Assembly: GCA_958430865.1 (NCBI GenBank)
Contig: CAUDNR010002480.1
Coordinates: 23,213-87,212 of the forward strand
Length of the DNA stretch: 64,000 nt
Source: Entrophospora sp. SA101
Taxonomy: Eukaryota > Glomeromycota > Glomeromycetes > Entrophosporales > Entrophosporaceae
Direction: 5' to 3'
The notes below the pieces were generated by a model. That model ran no database searches and was not told where the DNA came from. It saw nothing but the letters and a program-made list of their open reading frames with translations. Position 1 is the first letter of the stretch; each line of letters begins with the position of its first letter. Position numbers and translations under genes: made by a program. Positions 23,409 to 36,025 of this stretch are shown one piece after another.

Positions 23409-24119
23409 ATGTATAAACACAAAATTAAAATTAAATCCAATAATTTTTTGAATATGTTATTTATTATGACTATTTGTTTAACATTTTTACCAGAATTGAT
23501 GTTATGTCATAGTCAAGAAGTATTGCCTCACAGGTGATTATCTCACTTCTTTATACTCTACATTCTGTCTTTATGAATAATAATAAAATCCTTTTTATTC
23601 AGTCTAAGAACTCAATTAGAACTTTATAAAAATATGGAGGGTGATTATAGATGGCTTACTGACATGAGGTGTGCCATGCATGGATATTCGTACCCTAGTG
23701 GTGGTATCACTCAGATTATTGAATCAGGTGTCAATGTAATTGATGACAATAAAGCAGATATTTATGGGTTTATTGAAAATATTTTTGGCCATCTTGAGGA
23801 TCGTAAAGTCAGATCTCTACTTGAAGCAAAGCTCAAAGCAATATCATACACCGAGGGTGCAAAATGGACAAAGGATGAACTCAGTACAAGTTTTGAGGTG
23901 GACGGTTCTATCGCTGGAATTCATTATGCACTTTACTCTGATAAAATACAAAACCAGTCAAAACGTCAGTTTTTTATTGCAATAGTTCAAATTAGCATAT
24001 CTGCTGGCCCTGGTCATTATTTTATTGCAGGGTATTTTAACGGACAAGAAGAATGCATCAAAAATGCGCTAAAATATTTACTTTACAAAGAGGCTAAAAA
24101 TAAACTCCTTATACATTAA
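23409..24119 (+). CDS. Putative secreted protein, 213 aa, intact family member
   Basis: Exons 23409-23533 and 23603-24119 join in frame (phase 2) to 213 aa. The N-terminus is basic (MYKHKIKIKSNN) followed by a hydrophobic run (FLNMLFIMTICLTFLPELML) and CHSQ, a plausible signal peptide. The body MEGDYRWLTDM... is clearly homologous to the arm genes (shared HGYS-PSGG, IESGV, NKADI, FIENIF, WTKD, YYLYSD-like blocks), roughly 55-60 percent by eye. No known domain is recognised. In-frame upstream Mets exist, but the chosen start matches exon 1 of the arm copies, where an upstream stop fixes it. The family could be a secreted effector-like group, which is inference from the leader and size only. 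Confidence 0.75.
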
Positions 24120-26829
24120 AAATTTTCCTTATTCTCTCACATAAATATTTACCTATATACAAATAAATTTTATTATTATTTTTGAAATATGTATTAAATA
24201 AAATTGATAGCAATTAAACTATTAACCATAAATGATAATATTACAATTGTGAATGTTGAGTAGTAATGACATTAGTTGTTGATACTAATTATAAAATAAT
24301 ACCCTAACTGTATATGTCTTCATATAGATGTTAGTTAAATAATGAATTAATGGGCAACATAGATAATCATGCTGAAATTAATTTTTCATTATATTCAGAC
24401 TCTTTAATCTAAAAGTTGTTTTACAAGCATAATACATTGGCTAAAAATTTCACAAATAAATCACATATAAAAAGATTATATTTTTTTCCCCTAAAAATAG
24501 ATTATTCTGAGAAAAGTCTCTCCATATCTATAATCAGTGTTGAAAGTTCAATCAGGGTTTAAAGATTGGAACCGCAATTAGCTGCAATTTAATTTTCATA
24601 TGCCACAATTTTATATGCTGTAATTAATTGCAATTCAATTTTTATATGCCGTCCTGATTAAATTTTCAATGTTATATCACATGACTGGCCTGATTAACAA
24701 ATCTCAATATTTATCATATTTCCCTTAGTCCTTTTGATCCTTTGGTTTTATCCAAAATTCCATTATGAATTGAATTATATAGAAATGTATTCGGGTGCTG
24801 CCAAAAGATATGTAATACAACATTGCAATTATTCCTTGAAAGGCTTTACAAGAAAATATACCTAGGGATTTGATTGAAACAAATAAGAAAGTATGCATTG
24901 AGAACAGTAAAGTATATGGAATGTTATATGAAATGTTAACAGTTCTCCATGCAAATATGCCTTGAAAAATACAAATCACATATATAAAAGAATATATAAA
25001 AAATGTTGTTGCATGATTTTTTATAACTGAAATTTTTGCTTTGATTATAACCAGTGCTGACTAAATTCGTAAACGATATTTCATTGATCAAGAGTGATTA
25101 TTGTAGAAACGTGTATTTAATTTTTAAAGAGGAATAAAGAAGAAAGTTGCTATTAAACTTGGTAATTTTAGAGACTTGTTTACAGCCCAAAAACCAAATC
25201 ACCAAAATGTATGTGATTTGACCCTCAGCTGATTTTTTTATTTTGGTCAATCTCATTTTCATGCTATGCGAGCAGTATATTTTTTCACCAAATATAATCC
25301 TTATATTGCAAGTAAAAAACTCAATTGGCCAGAGAGCCCTAGTTGTCAATTTTACTAATACAACTCCATACCATCATGGTGCAAAAAATATTGCACCAAG
25401 TGCAAAATTTTACCAATCTTATAATTAATAAATAAACAAATCATAACATGAATTTCCTGAAAAATACCTTATATTATTATGTTAATATGGCAGGCGCGAA
25501 ACTCAAATTTGTATATGTTGATCATTGACAATTAGGAACTCTAATGCGGACGGACATTTTATCCCATTGTGACAGAATATGATAACCTTATATTATTATT
25601 ATAAACCATGTGCATAAAGGTATGGAATAATGCATTTTTCCATATTAGTACTCTTTCAGTATTAAAAGCAAGGACAATCAACTAATGTAAAGCCTTTTTC
25701 TCTCGTCCGAATTATATAATTGGAATTAATCTCTTCAGGGCAATAAGCTTACAAAAGTGCTATATCTTTACTGCAGAGGTGCAGAGAATCTTGTTGTTGG
25801 TTAATTCTTTTGTCACGAGACTTGGTGAAATTGAACAAGTTCTTGAATGCTATATGCAATAATCATTTTAGTAGAATTTTAACTGAATTCGATTCAATTA
25901 ACAAATCTATCACAACATTCCATAACCTATTCAATTAACATTATGCAATTATCCAAAGAATCGAACAAGATCACCAAAGTGAAACAAGCTTCTTCGAATT
26001 CATCTGCTATTTCTTTTGATTCTCCTAATTCCTGTGTTAGTATAAATAAAAAACTGTCTAGTTTAACTTTTTTGTCTATATGTGTTATTCCGTAGCTCTA
26101 TGCATTCATAAAACTTGGAGAAAATATTAGATAGACAATAATAAAAAACTTTTATAATAGAAGTGGACCAGGTTGGTTCATGGATAGATAGTATGAAGTA
26201 GTAAGATGGAACTGCCATTTTATGGTTTAGGGACCAGCGTGATCCCTCTCTTTGAACACTTACTACTCCGAGAAGCATTCATATAAATAATAAAGATATA
26301 GTTATCACAATTTTTAAAATAATAATTTCACATATAAAAATTTTTCGCTAGATTAAATGTAATTATCAATATCCATATCAATGTCTGTCTCTTTGAGGTG
26401 CATTCTAACTTCCTTGATACTAGTCTTGTCCATATCTCCATCCTCTTTGGATATTATCGTATTTTTGATGTCTTTCATTTAATCCATAACCTTGATCTTC
26501 TGTAATTGTCTTTTACAAGTACATAAGATAACATTTACCTCCAGTGAATCCCTTGGCTGCTAATTGTGAAAATCAGAAGAAAGCCTGTGAATATATTGAT
26601 TTTATTTTTCTCTATTATTTTTTTCTAAATGTTCAAATTTGATAGTCTCTTTGCATAATCAATCATAATCAGATAATCAGTATGTGATGTTAGATTTTTT
26701 TAGTAGATAAAAATTATTAGATTTCTGATTTATAATTCCTTGGTATGTCTACTTCCATGATTAAAAAATATTTTCCTTGTCTAAAAAAACTATACTGCCT
26801 ATATTATTTTTAATGGTGAATATGTGGAC
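24120..26829. other. Spacer, long non-genic stretch
   Basis: No supported gene in 2.7 kb. A probable small inverted-repeat element lies at 24535-24673 (listed separately). Other open frames (e.g. 24725-24979, 25098-25349, 26063-26278, all minus) have no protein character and no conserved motif. Confidence 0.4.
24535..24673. mobile_element. Probable ~140-bp MITE
   Basis: Ends are imperfect inverted repeats: left CAGTGTTGAAAGTTCAATCAGG; right (reverse complement) AACATTGAAAATTTAATCAGG. The inside holds alternating GCAATTAATTGCAATT and CATATGCC motifs that also pair. No convincing target duplication, hence moderate confidence. Confidence 0.4.
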
Positions 26830-27047
26830 TAGGGTTTCCAGTCCAAAATGTTTTCTCAAAGCCCAAACTAGTTTGGGCAATTTGGCTTCTCAGCATTTTT
26901 TATAAACATAAACATTAAAAAATTATACCAATCTAATTTTAATTTAAACAACTTTAAAGTAATTTCGCCCAATTTGGCTAATAGTTTGGGCTTATAAAAA
27001 AGTAATTTTTGCCCAAAGTGTTTCAGCAATTTTGGCTGGAAACCTTA
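26830..27047. mobile_element. hAT-type MITE with 8-bp target duplication
   Basis: A 218-bp element flanked on both sides by ATGTGGAC (26822-26829 and 27048-27055). Inverted ends: TAGGGTTTCCAGTCCAAAAT on the left and, reverse-complemented, TAAGGTTTCCAGCCAAAATT on the right. An 8-bp duplication and TA(G/A)GG ends are the hAT signature. Internally it repeats AGCCCAAACTAGTTTGGG-like words. No coding capacity. The recognisable hAT transposase remnant in this window (63690-63840) is a possible relative. Confidence 0.85.
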
Positions 27048-27354
27048 ATGTGGACAAGGATAAAATGTACATTCATTTTACATACTTTATGCACAATTAA
27101 AGGAGATACAACTTCTACACAAGAAGTCTGCAAGTGTGCAGAAAGATTCTTGGAAAAGGAGAAGAAGAAGGTTAGTTGGATATAGAGATGTAATTGAAAT
27201 GGTGGCTTCTTATCAGGCTGTTGCACCTCTTGAAAGCTCCATTCTGACAAGAGTGGGATAGAAATATCTCTACAAGTGGCTATGCTTTTTCTTTGCCAGG
27301 CTCTTGTAACTCTTTTAAGCTGCATCCTGACTAGGGGGAGGCTACTGCAGTGCT

Positions 27355-28690
27355 CCCAATGATACAATGATGTTGGAATCCAGGGAGGAGTACAAGGCCC
27401 TGGGGTTTACCGAGACTGCATCAATCGTCAATGACACTTTCACTAATCTTCCCTCACAGCATCCAGACCAGATAAGGCTGCTGACACGCTAGCCGAAAGT
27501 TATCTGCAACTATCCTACCTCTAGGGTAAGGATGGCTCTGCAACTAAGTCGCAACTTTGGAGGAATATTAAGAGAATCTGCAACTCGTTTCAAGCTCAGG
27601 AGGTTGCAATTCGGAGCAGGGTTGATGACCTTCATCAGGAAAATGGGTACAAATATTATGCGTATATAATACGCAATTGCAGGGATTAAGCATATAATAT
27701 ATGTACAATTTGCATACATAAAAAAATACACGATTTGTATGCATATTATATGCTTAATCCCTGCAATTGCGTATTATATACGCATAATATTTGTACCCAT
27801 TTTCCTGATGTTGAAATTGCATTTGGGTTCTGATGTTGGGAGGAAGGCTGTAAAATAAGATGGTTTGGATTTTGTTTGGTATGTTATGTATAAATTAATC
27901 ATATTCTCTGTTTCTCATTGATTTTATTTGACCAACTGAATTTGTTATTTAGCCAGAGTGGGTTGTTGATGAGTAGGTGTGCCACCAACATGACAGCAAA
28001 CCAGGACTCAAAACTCTGAATTCAGGGAAATCCAAAACAGCAACTTCACAAGTTGCTGAATTTTTAAATTAGTTGCAGACACCAACTTTATTCAAGAGAG
28101 GTATATAACACAAAGCAATCATCACGCAAATGCTGATCCTCAACATTATCAATGTCCATATGGTAAAAGTCAAGCCTGGTCTGAGGGGATGATAAGGGAA
28201 AGTTTTGTCCAAAGACTTTCAACATGTTTAAGTCTGTTTCACCTGTGGGAAAAAAATTCCATGGTGCTGAATTGTGCTTAATAGTGCCATCTTGCATGCT
28301 TGTGATAGGAAAATTTAATTAATCCCAACACCTGTGATCAACATCAGATTTATTTGTGATTTTTAAGGAACTATCTATACAATGGGAACTATAATCTCTT
28401 TTTGATCCTCCCTATTTATTTATTCTTGTGAACTCCAGAGAGATCTGGGTAGACAGGCATTATTAAAAGTTCATTTATGCATGGTCTTGGTATTGTTACT
28501 ACCTAGGTGGTGTAATTGTTTGTTATGTCAATGATGATATCAAATGTATTGAATAATAATCATGATCATCATGAATATTTGATAGATGGAGACATTCATA
28601 TATGAAGAAAGGATTAAATAACAACAAAAAGCTAAGTTATGTTTATTTTTTATCTAACCAAGATATATAATTAATTATATTCAAAAAGTA
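27355..28690. repeat. Interspersed repeat family, copy B (interrupted by hairpin MITE)
   Basis: Continuous homology with spacer copy A on both sides of the inserted element 27633-27810. The part 27811-28690 is inside the inverted repeat and mirrored by copy C; the part 27355-27632 lies inside the spacer and has no mirror. It therefore straddles the arm boundary. It carries the 69-codon frame at 28088-28297 (minus). Confidence 0.78.
27633..27810. mobile_element. Hairpin MITE at right-arm inner end
   Basis: Same 178-bp element, with perfect 68-bp inverted ends. It is inserted inside an interspersed repeat: flanks GTTGATGACCTT and TTGAAATTGCATTT rejoin to match the uninterrupted GTTGGTGGCCTGAAATTG of the spacer copy near 18365, leaving an apparent TT duplication. 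This is therefore a bona fide transposition footprint, unlike the left-arm copy. The superfamily is not assigned. Confidence 0.88.
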
Positions 28691-30193
28691 ATTATTTTAT
28701 TCCACTCTTGCAATGAATGGTATTAATCTTAATGATTGAATCAATCACACAAGTGGTAGCGTAAAATAATAAATTATAAATCACGGGAAATTAATATACA
28801 AATCGGAAATAATTTACAAGTAACACGAATAGTCGTATATGTGAAAGTAAATGTTATGATGGGATTCAGCAAAAACTAAAAGGTATTTTATTATTTCTGA
28901 ATTTTAGTTTCATTGATAATTAATAATTATTGTTGTTTAAATAAATAATAAATAAAATGTATAAATTGTCTTTAACACTCATTTCGATCAAACCCACCTA
29001 TATAATTATTGAATAATTGATAAACATTTGTTTTGCATGCTTCATAGATCTTGACCAACACTTACTTCGATCAAAACCGCCTATATAATTATTGAATAAT
29101 TGATAAACATTTGTTTTTTTGGTACTGATAATAGCAATAAACTAATCCATACCAGCTATCTCCATTCCAAATATTTCATCAATTAATTCTAAAGTTCAAC
29201 CTTGTTCAATTTCTAGTATTATCACTCAACTAACTACAGGAAATTATAATTCTTAACATGTTGTCAAATTAAAAATCGTATGATGCAATTGGTGTTGTAC
29301 ATAATGCAAAGTACAAGATGATGATTAATACTAATATACAATTTGGTTCTTTTAATTGAAAAAAATTTAGTACATCTCAATATTATTTAAAGATGGAAGA
29401 ATTTGAATTTGAATTTATCCACTGATTTGTGCAACATTTTAGGGTATGAACAAATTTAACAAATTTATGATAAAATTTCTAAGGGCTATAGTTACAACGG
29501 ATTTTGTTAATATATACTATTATTATTGTTATTTTTTTTTTTTTATTAACAATATGGTTGGCTCGGTCTAAAGGCCTCCTCCCATTACTACGCCATGCGC
29601 TCATTCAAAAAAGGGCCTTCATGTGATTTTGGGTTTCATTACTGCCATAACGTTCATGAACTAGTCTAGATTCAGAAATGATATTGGCGCTCGAAATTAG
29701 TAGTTAACGATCTATTAGGGAAACCGAAAATTTTTCGTGTAAATTTTTATCCTTACGTACTCATTTCAAAAAACAAAACCAATATTTTATATTAAAAAAA
29801 TCATTAAAATATTATAAATTATAAAATCAGACAGTTTCAAAATTTTTAATGTGAGTATATATTTTGAGTCAAATTATGTTCTTTTTATTGCAAATCATAG
29901 GGTCAAGTTATATATATATTAAACTTAATTTTGGTCATATAACAAACAGGAATTTTTGTTACTGACCTATTACTATCTATAAAGTTTGCGGGGTCCTGGT
30001 TGGCCATGGTACCAATCCATTGATGGTAACATTTTAACCACATTTAGTATGTTATTAACGGCAATGGACCAGACTAAACTCATTGGTCTCTGCAATTTTT
30101 CTCTTCCAACAATTTATCATTATTAAAAATAATTCGTTTAGGAGTGTATTCTGATCTGTTATTCACTTATAAATACATATTTCTAATTCAATA
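28691..30193. other. Non-genic (mirror of 14819-16321)
   Basis: Same content as the left-arm stretch, including the ~83-bp tandem duplication (about 28972-29116). No gene supported. Confidence 0.4.
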
Positions 30194-30932
30194 ATGTATA
30201 ATCATGGAACCAGAATCAAAAATTTTGTGTATATATTGATTATTGTGATTATTATGATTATTAGTTTAAGGTATTGGACTACTGAGAAATCTGAACCTCC
30301 TCCTCCCATCCCAGAATTTCCAAGAAACCCTACGATACATAGAAGGTAATTATTTCATTTCGATTTCTCTCTTTATTATATTCTATATTGCTGTTTTTAT
30401 AAATAATAATAATATCCTTTTTATTCGGTCAGATAAGGAAAGAATTGGAAAGTTATAAAATATGGAAGGTGATTATAAATGGCTTCTTAACATGAAATGT
30501 CCCGTGCATGGATACTCGTGTCCTAGTGGCGGTGTCACTCAGAGTATCGAATCAGGTGTCTATATACTTGATAACAATAAAGCAGACATTGATAGATTCA
30601 TTGAAAATATTTTCAGCAATCTCGACTCTAATGTCAGACATTTACTTGAATCAAGACTTAAAGAAATATCATATGCCAAAGGTGCAGCCTGGACAAAAGA
30701 TAATGTCCGTACAAATTCTGAGGTGGACGATCACATCTCTGGAACTTATTATGTGCTTTACTCTGATGAATCACCAGATCAGCCAAATAAACGTCGAATT
30801 TTTACTACAGTAGTTCAAAATACCATATCCGCTGGATCTGGTCATTATTTTAGTGCAGAAAATTTTAACGGAAAACACATCGAGCATGCGCTAATGTATT
30901 TACTCTACAAAGATGTTAAAAAAAGCAGTTGA
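30194..30932 (+). pseudogene. Putative secreted-family member with broken exon junction (right copy)
   Basis: Mirror of 14080-14818: exon 1 30194-30345 (GTAATT donor), acceptor AG at 30431-30432, body 30462-30932. The frame break and the TAA just before the body Met are the same as in the left copy. If transcribed it would give either a truncated leader peptide or a leaderless 156-aa protein. No known domain is recognised. Confidence 0.6.
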
Positions 30933-32616
30933 TATAACATATAAATACTTGGATTTTGTAATTTATTTTTTTCATATATTATTATTGCGATAAATTTATT
31001 TTTCGAAAAATATATATTTCATATTAAAGATATTTTTAACAGGTTGTATTTTTATTAAATATATAAAGGGAATTTTGACACTATCTAAATGAAATCTATG
31101 TGGAATTCGCAAATCACATATTAATATGTGAAATTAGATAAACCCGATCAAAAGGAATTTCGCATCCAAACATTTAATTGTTATTATAGATTTTAATTTC
31201 CAATTTCACATATAACAGTACCGATTCGAATAGTCATATACAAGGGTTCTATTTAAATATGAAGTAATTGGGAAAGTCTCCAAGTTGTCACTCTTTCCTC
31301 CAAACCATTTTGTCAAAAGCTGAGAAACCCACACGGTCACCCAAGCAAATATAGCTACTCTTGGCAGTTTGAGTTTGACAAATTTGACCATGACCTTATG
31401 TCCTTCCCGTGCTTTGAAAATGAGTGATAATTCTAACAGTTGAGAGCCTTTGCACTTGATGCATTGGAATAAAATAGAATATGGAAGAAATAGAGTGCTG
31501 CGTCAAAATCCTTACTTGCTTAGATGTGTTATTGAAGAATCTCAACCAACAGATGAAACTAGAATTTGTAAAAGGTTCTATTTTTTTTTAGAAAAACTCT
31601 TTATTACATCGTTCCTTAGTATTGTAGAATAAAATTATAGCGTTTTTTCTTCTATCTTGTGTGGCTGTAAAGCAATATTTCTGATGTCGACTTATCCTAA
31701 ACTATTAAACGATCCTGAAGTATAATTGTTGTTATGTCATTGTTTTTATGAAAACATTTTAAAAATCAATTTAATTAATTACATCAGATTACTATAATCG
31801 CACCTATCAATTGATAATTACAACAACACGTTCGAACAAATAGAAGTTGTGCCCATTGAATATTCATTCGTTTTATATCCATTCAATCAATTAAATTCAA
31901 TATTCAGATAATCATTTGGTGAATAATTAAAATATATTCATTGTTAACAAAAACTAAATTTATTTATCAAAAAAAAAATCTTTTCAAATAAGAGTGGATC
32001 AAGTTTTAAGTGTGTAATATAATTAGATGTAGATTCACCAACACATACTAAAACATTACAAGGAAAAATAATATCAAAACTTCAGAGACATTGAATTGAC
32101 AAATAGCTTCTTTAAATTTTTCTCCATCTTTTACAATTTCAGTCTTTTCCATCAAGTTCCATATCTAAAACTTGACTTCTTAGAACCATCCTTTACTTCA
32201 AAATATGAGCAGTAGAAAATTCATCCCTTCTCATTATTGTATTATTTATTACTTTCTCCTATTATAGTGATTGAAGGCTCTTCTTCCATTTAAATTTAAT
32301 TAATTAGATGAATGAGAATGTATTACATTCGGTCAAATCAATTCATTGGATGGGAACCTCCACGAACAATGATAAAATAAAATTAACTTGCATCTATTTT
32401 CCAATGATTGGATCAAATCACAAACTTTTTTTCGACATTATTATCACATATTCTCTGTTAGGTTGAGATTCAAGTAATTAATATTGCGATATTATTTGTC
32501 GCAGTACTTCTAATTTTGCGCCGAGAAGTTTTTAGAGCAAAAAATAAATATATAGAGAGTAATTTTTTTTTTGTAAAGGACGATATACGGATATAATTAA
32601 AGTGTAAAGTGCGGGA
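30933..32616. other. Non-genic (mirror of 12396-14079)
   Basis: Includes the unassigned 60-codon open frame at 31450-31632 (plus). Otherwise AT-rich without recognisable features. Confidence 0.35.
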
Positions 32617-32807
32617 GAAAATCATAAAATTGTATCACTTGAGTTATATATTCTTTTTTAATTTTTATCACTGATAATCCAAACGGCTTTACGAACTTCA
32701 CTAAAACCACATTTTCAATATTTTTGAATTCATAAATGGAATCAATTCAATATAATGTATATCCTCTGTATATTTTTTTTACATACATAAAAGAAATCTT
32801 GCTATTT
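32617..32807 (-). pseudogene. Short remnant of Glomeromycotina-type protein kinase (right copy)
   Basis: Mirror of 12205-12395; same interrupted N-lobe fragment. Confidence 0.4.
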
Positions 32808-32988
32808 CTTTATTTCCACTTAGCTCATCTTCTTTTTTTCTTTTCAGTCTATCAAATAGTTTGTTAAATAGTAGTAATAAATGATACGACGGAGATTTTT
32901 ACTATATCAAACGAATTTGATTGGATGATAAGCAAAATTTATTAATTGACAAGCTACTTTTTAAATATTAAATATTAACAAATTAATA

Positions 32989-33485
32989 ATGACTTCTGAA
33001 AATAATAACAATACACTTGACACACTGCGTCAAGAAGCTCGTAGTAAACAGATTATTGGTAACAATAGTATTAAATTTAACAAAGCTCCACTTTTTTCCC
33101 CACATTCCAGGCCATATTATATATTTAGCGTAGGAATAACACTTGGTAAGAAAACTATCTTCCATTCAAAACTAAATTGACCAAGTTGTTTTAATTAGTT
33201 TAGTTCATCGATTCATTCGTGCTTTTACTATTTTTAGTTACAGGTGTATATTTAGTATTATATGCAGATTTTGATCAAAAAGATCATTGTTTTATACCGG
33301 TAGTTATATATATATATATATATATATGTATACATGTATTTTTATGCTTTAAAAAAAAATTTTATTTTTAATAAATAATTTATTTTAATTTGTAGATTAG
33401 AAGATGGTACAAAAGTAAGATGGATTCATTTTGGACTCTTAGTGATAAAGAAAAAAAAGAATTAAAAGAACAGGGAAAGATATAA
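32989..33485 (+). CDS. Small single-span membrane protein, 102 aa, unidentified (right copy)
   Basis: Mirror of 11527-12023; exons 32989-33145, 33238-33299, 33396-33485. Identical product and the same TA microsatellite in intron 2 (about 33301-33328). Confidence 0.75.
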
Positions 33486-33578
33486 TCAATTATAGATTAT
33501 TTAAACAGAAAGAAATAAAGCTTTTTAATTTTATAAATTTTATAATTTATAATTGTTTTTATTCTTTGAAAAATCTTT

Positions 33579-34657
33579 TTATCCAACTAATAAATTATGA
33601 CTTCCACCAACTAGATATCCAACAAAACATTCATCTAACATTAATTCATAATTAATCCATGCATGAATATCCACTGATTAATAAATAATAAATAAGATTA
33701 ATTTTTCTCATCCATCTTTTCAAAAAACAAAATGATAAAAAAAATTATTTATCAAATGAGCCTGCTTACTAAATAATTTTGTTCCATCCTTTCCTGCTCC
33801 TCGCATTAATTCTTTTTCGCCTAAAAAGTTCAGTTACAAAGATTTTTTAATTAATTTCTTCTTTTTTTACACATCACATAAATTTAATTCCCATTGCCAT
33901 CTTATCTTATTAATTTGAAAACTACATTAAAAAATACGCCATCCATTTCTATACTAACCACCAGGATGAAATTTTATATATGGAGTAATGTTATATATCT
34001 TTCCATTAAACGCTGACCATGCATCATCTCTTCTATTATGTTTCTTTAATTCTTCAAGTGTATAATTTCTTATTTCTGAAACTCCCTAATAATAAAAAAT
34101 ATTAGTCATAAATTAATTAGCAATCCCGTTCAAACAAACACATAACATATCTTACTTTTAAATCGACTCCACTACTCTTAAGTTTTGCCCAATCCAGAGA
34201 TGAATGTCCAGGTTCTAGTATAATTTTTTTCCGCAATTTATTAGATTTCTCTATAGGAGTCAACTTTTTAGACTTGCTTACTGTTAGTGATGATGATGAT
34301 GATGATGATGATGATGCTGATGGATTTATTGGTGATTTGGCACGTTGTGGACTATTTATCATTGGAAATGTTGTTGTTGACTCTGTTATAATTAACAACA
34401 AAATTAGTAGTTAATCACGTCGGTTTGGACCATGCGTGTATATGTATGTATGTATAAAAGTGTTTTCTACCATCATTAACCGAGATTACAAGATTTGAAT
34501 TAATAGTTATGGGTACATCGATTTCAGGATTGTTGGTTGAATTTGAAGAAGTCGCCTCTATCTTTACATCACTTTCTTGCTCATTGTCCACTGCAGAATT
34601 TTGTTCGGTGGGATCGCTGAATACACTATTATAAAGTCTAGAAGCTAAAGAATACAT
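33579..34657 (-). CDS. Cytochrome b5 heme-binding domain protein (right copy)
   Basis: Mirror of the left gene; exons 34657-34471, 34382-34156, 34085-33959, 33820-33770, 33673-33579. Same 228-aa product, including an identical length of the TCA microsatellite that codes polySer. Head-to-head with GOT1 (297 bp). Confidence 0.88.
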
Positions 34658-34688
34658 TGTATTTTATAATAAATAAATAAATAAATAA

Positions 34689-34723
<35 letters not shown>

Positions 34724-34954
34724 AATAATGAATGAATGAATTCTTGATCAAAAAATTAATTCTAACGTTATGTCGTACTTGATTCGGATTCGGTAAAATA
34801 ATAATTATAATAGTAATAGTAATAGTAATAGTAAATTTTATAATAGTAAATTTTATAATAGTAATAATTTAATTGACAGCCAACTCAAAATTGGGCACGT
34901 TTTTTTTATTATTATATTTTTTTTTCTTTGAAAATTATTTTTTTATAATTCAAG

Positions 34955-35729
34955 ATGTGGCTATCAGATACTCAAAGTATGTAAATTTCAACAGATTTTC
35001 CTTTTCTGTAATCACAACGATTCATAACAATATTTGTTTTCTATTAAATATAAAGAGATTGGAGTTGGTTTAACAGCATTCGGAACATTATTTATGTTCC
35101 TTGGTGTTGTGTTATTCTTTGATGGTGGCTTATTGGCAATCGGAAATGTATGTTTTCATATTTTAATTTTAAATAATAACTTTTTTTGATAAACTTAATT
35201 AGTCATTCGTTAATTTATTTTCCCTTTATAAAATATATTATTAAAGATACTATTTTTATCAGGAATATTATTAATTATAGGATTTGATAAAACGATTGCT
35301 TTTTTTTCACGTAAAGATAAAATTCGTGGAACCATATGTTTCTTTGGTGGGATTGTATTGGTATTTGTTAAATGGCCTTTCCTAGGAATAATTATTGAAC
35401 TTTTTGGGGTTTTCAATTTATTTGGGTAAATAGAAAAAAAAGACTATTCTTAATTGATACTTTGAATTAATTATACAAGATCATTAACTTTAATAATAAT
35501 AACATCATTATTACAATTGATTCTTAGTGATTTTTTCCCAGTTATAGTAAGAGTTCTTAGAAGAATTCCTTTAATTGGAAATATACTTAGTGCACCAGGA
35601 ATTGCACAGGTAAAATAAAATTCATAATGAATAGATAAATCAAACAATAATTAATTGACTGATTATTTATTTATTTTCTTTTGTCCTTAGTTTGTAGATA
35701 AATTAACAGGTGCTAAATTACCAGTATAA
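34955..35729 (+). CDS. GOT1: GOT1 Golgi/ER vesicle-transport membrane protein (right copy)
   Basis: Plus-strand mirror of the left gene: exons 34955-34976, 35056-35147, 35247-35425, 35528-35609, 35691-35729. The 22-nt first exon ends at a GTATGT donor. Same 137-aa product with four membrane spans. Confidence 0.93.
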
Positions 35730-36025
35730 ATCAAAAAATATATTATAATTACTAATTAATCTTCAATCAAACACACAATATTATTATTATTACTATTATT
35801 TATAATTAATATTTCCAACATTTGTATAATTAACCTTAATTTTATAATATTTAAAAAAAATTTAGACATTATTCTTTCTATAAACAATATATAATACATC
35901 AATCATCCTATAGATAAATAATATAATAATATATACATCAAAAAACATTTTATTTTATTATTATTTGTGAAAAACATAAATAAATATATTAAATGTAAAA
36001 ATTAATAATATAAATTTTATTTTAT

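Noticed and set aside
27023..27731. Minus-strand frames of 114 and 73 codons around the right-arm boundary
   Set aside because: They cross the hAT MITE end, the repeat copy B and the hairpin element; no motif and not conserved in copy A.
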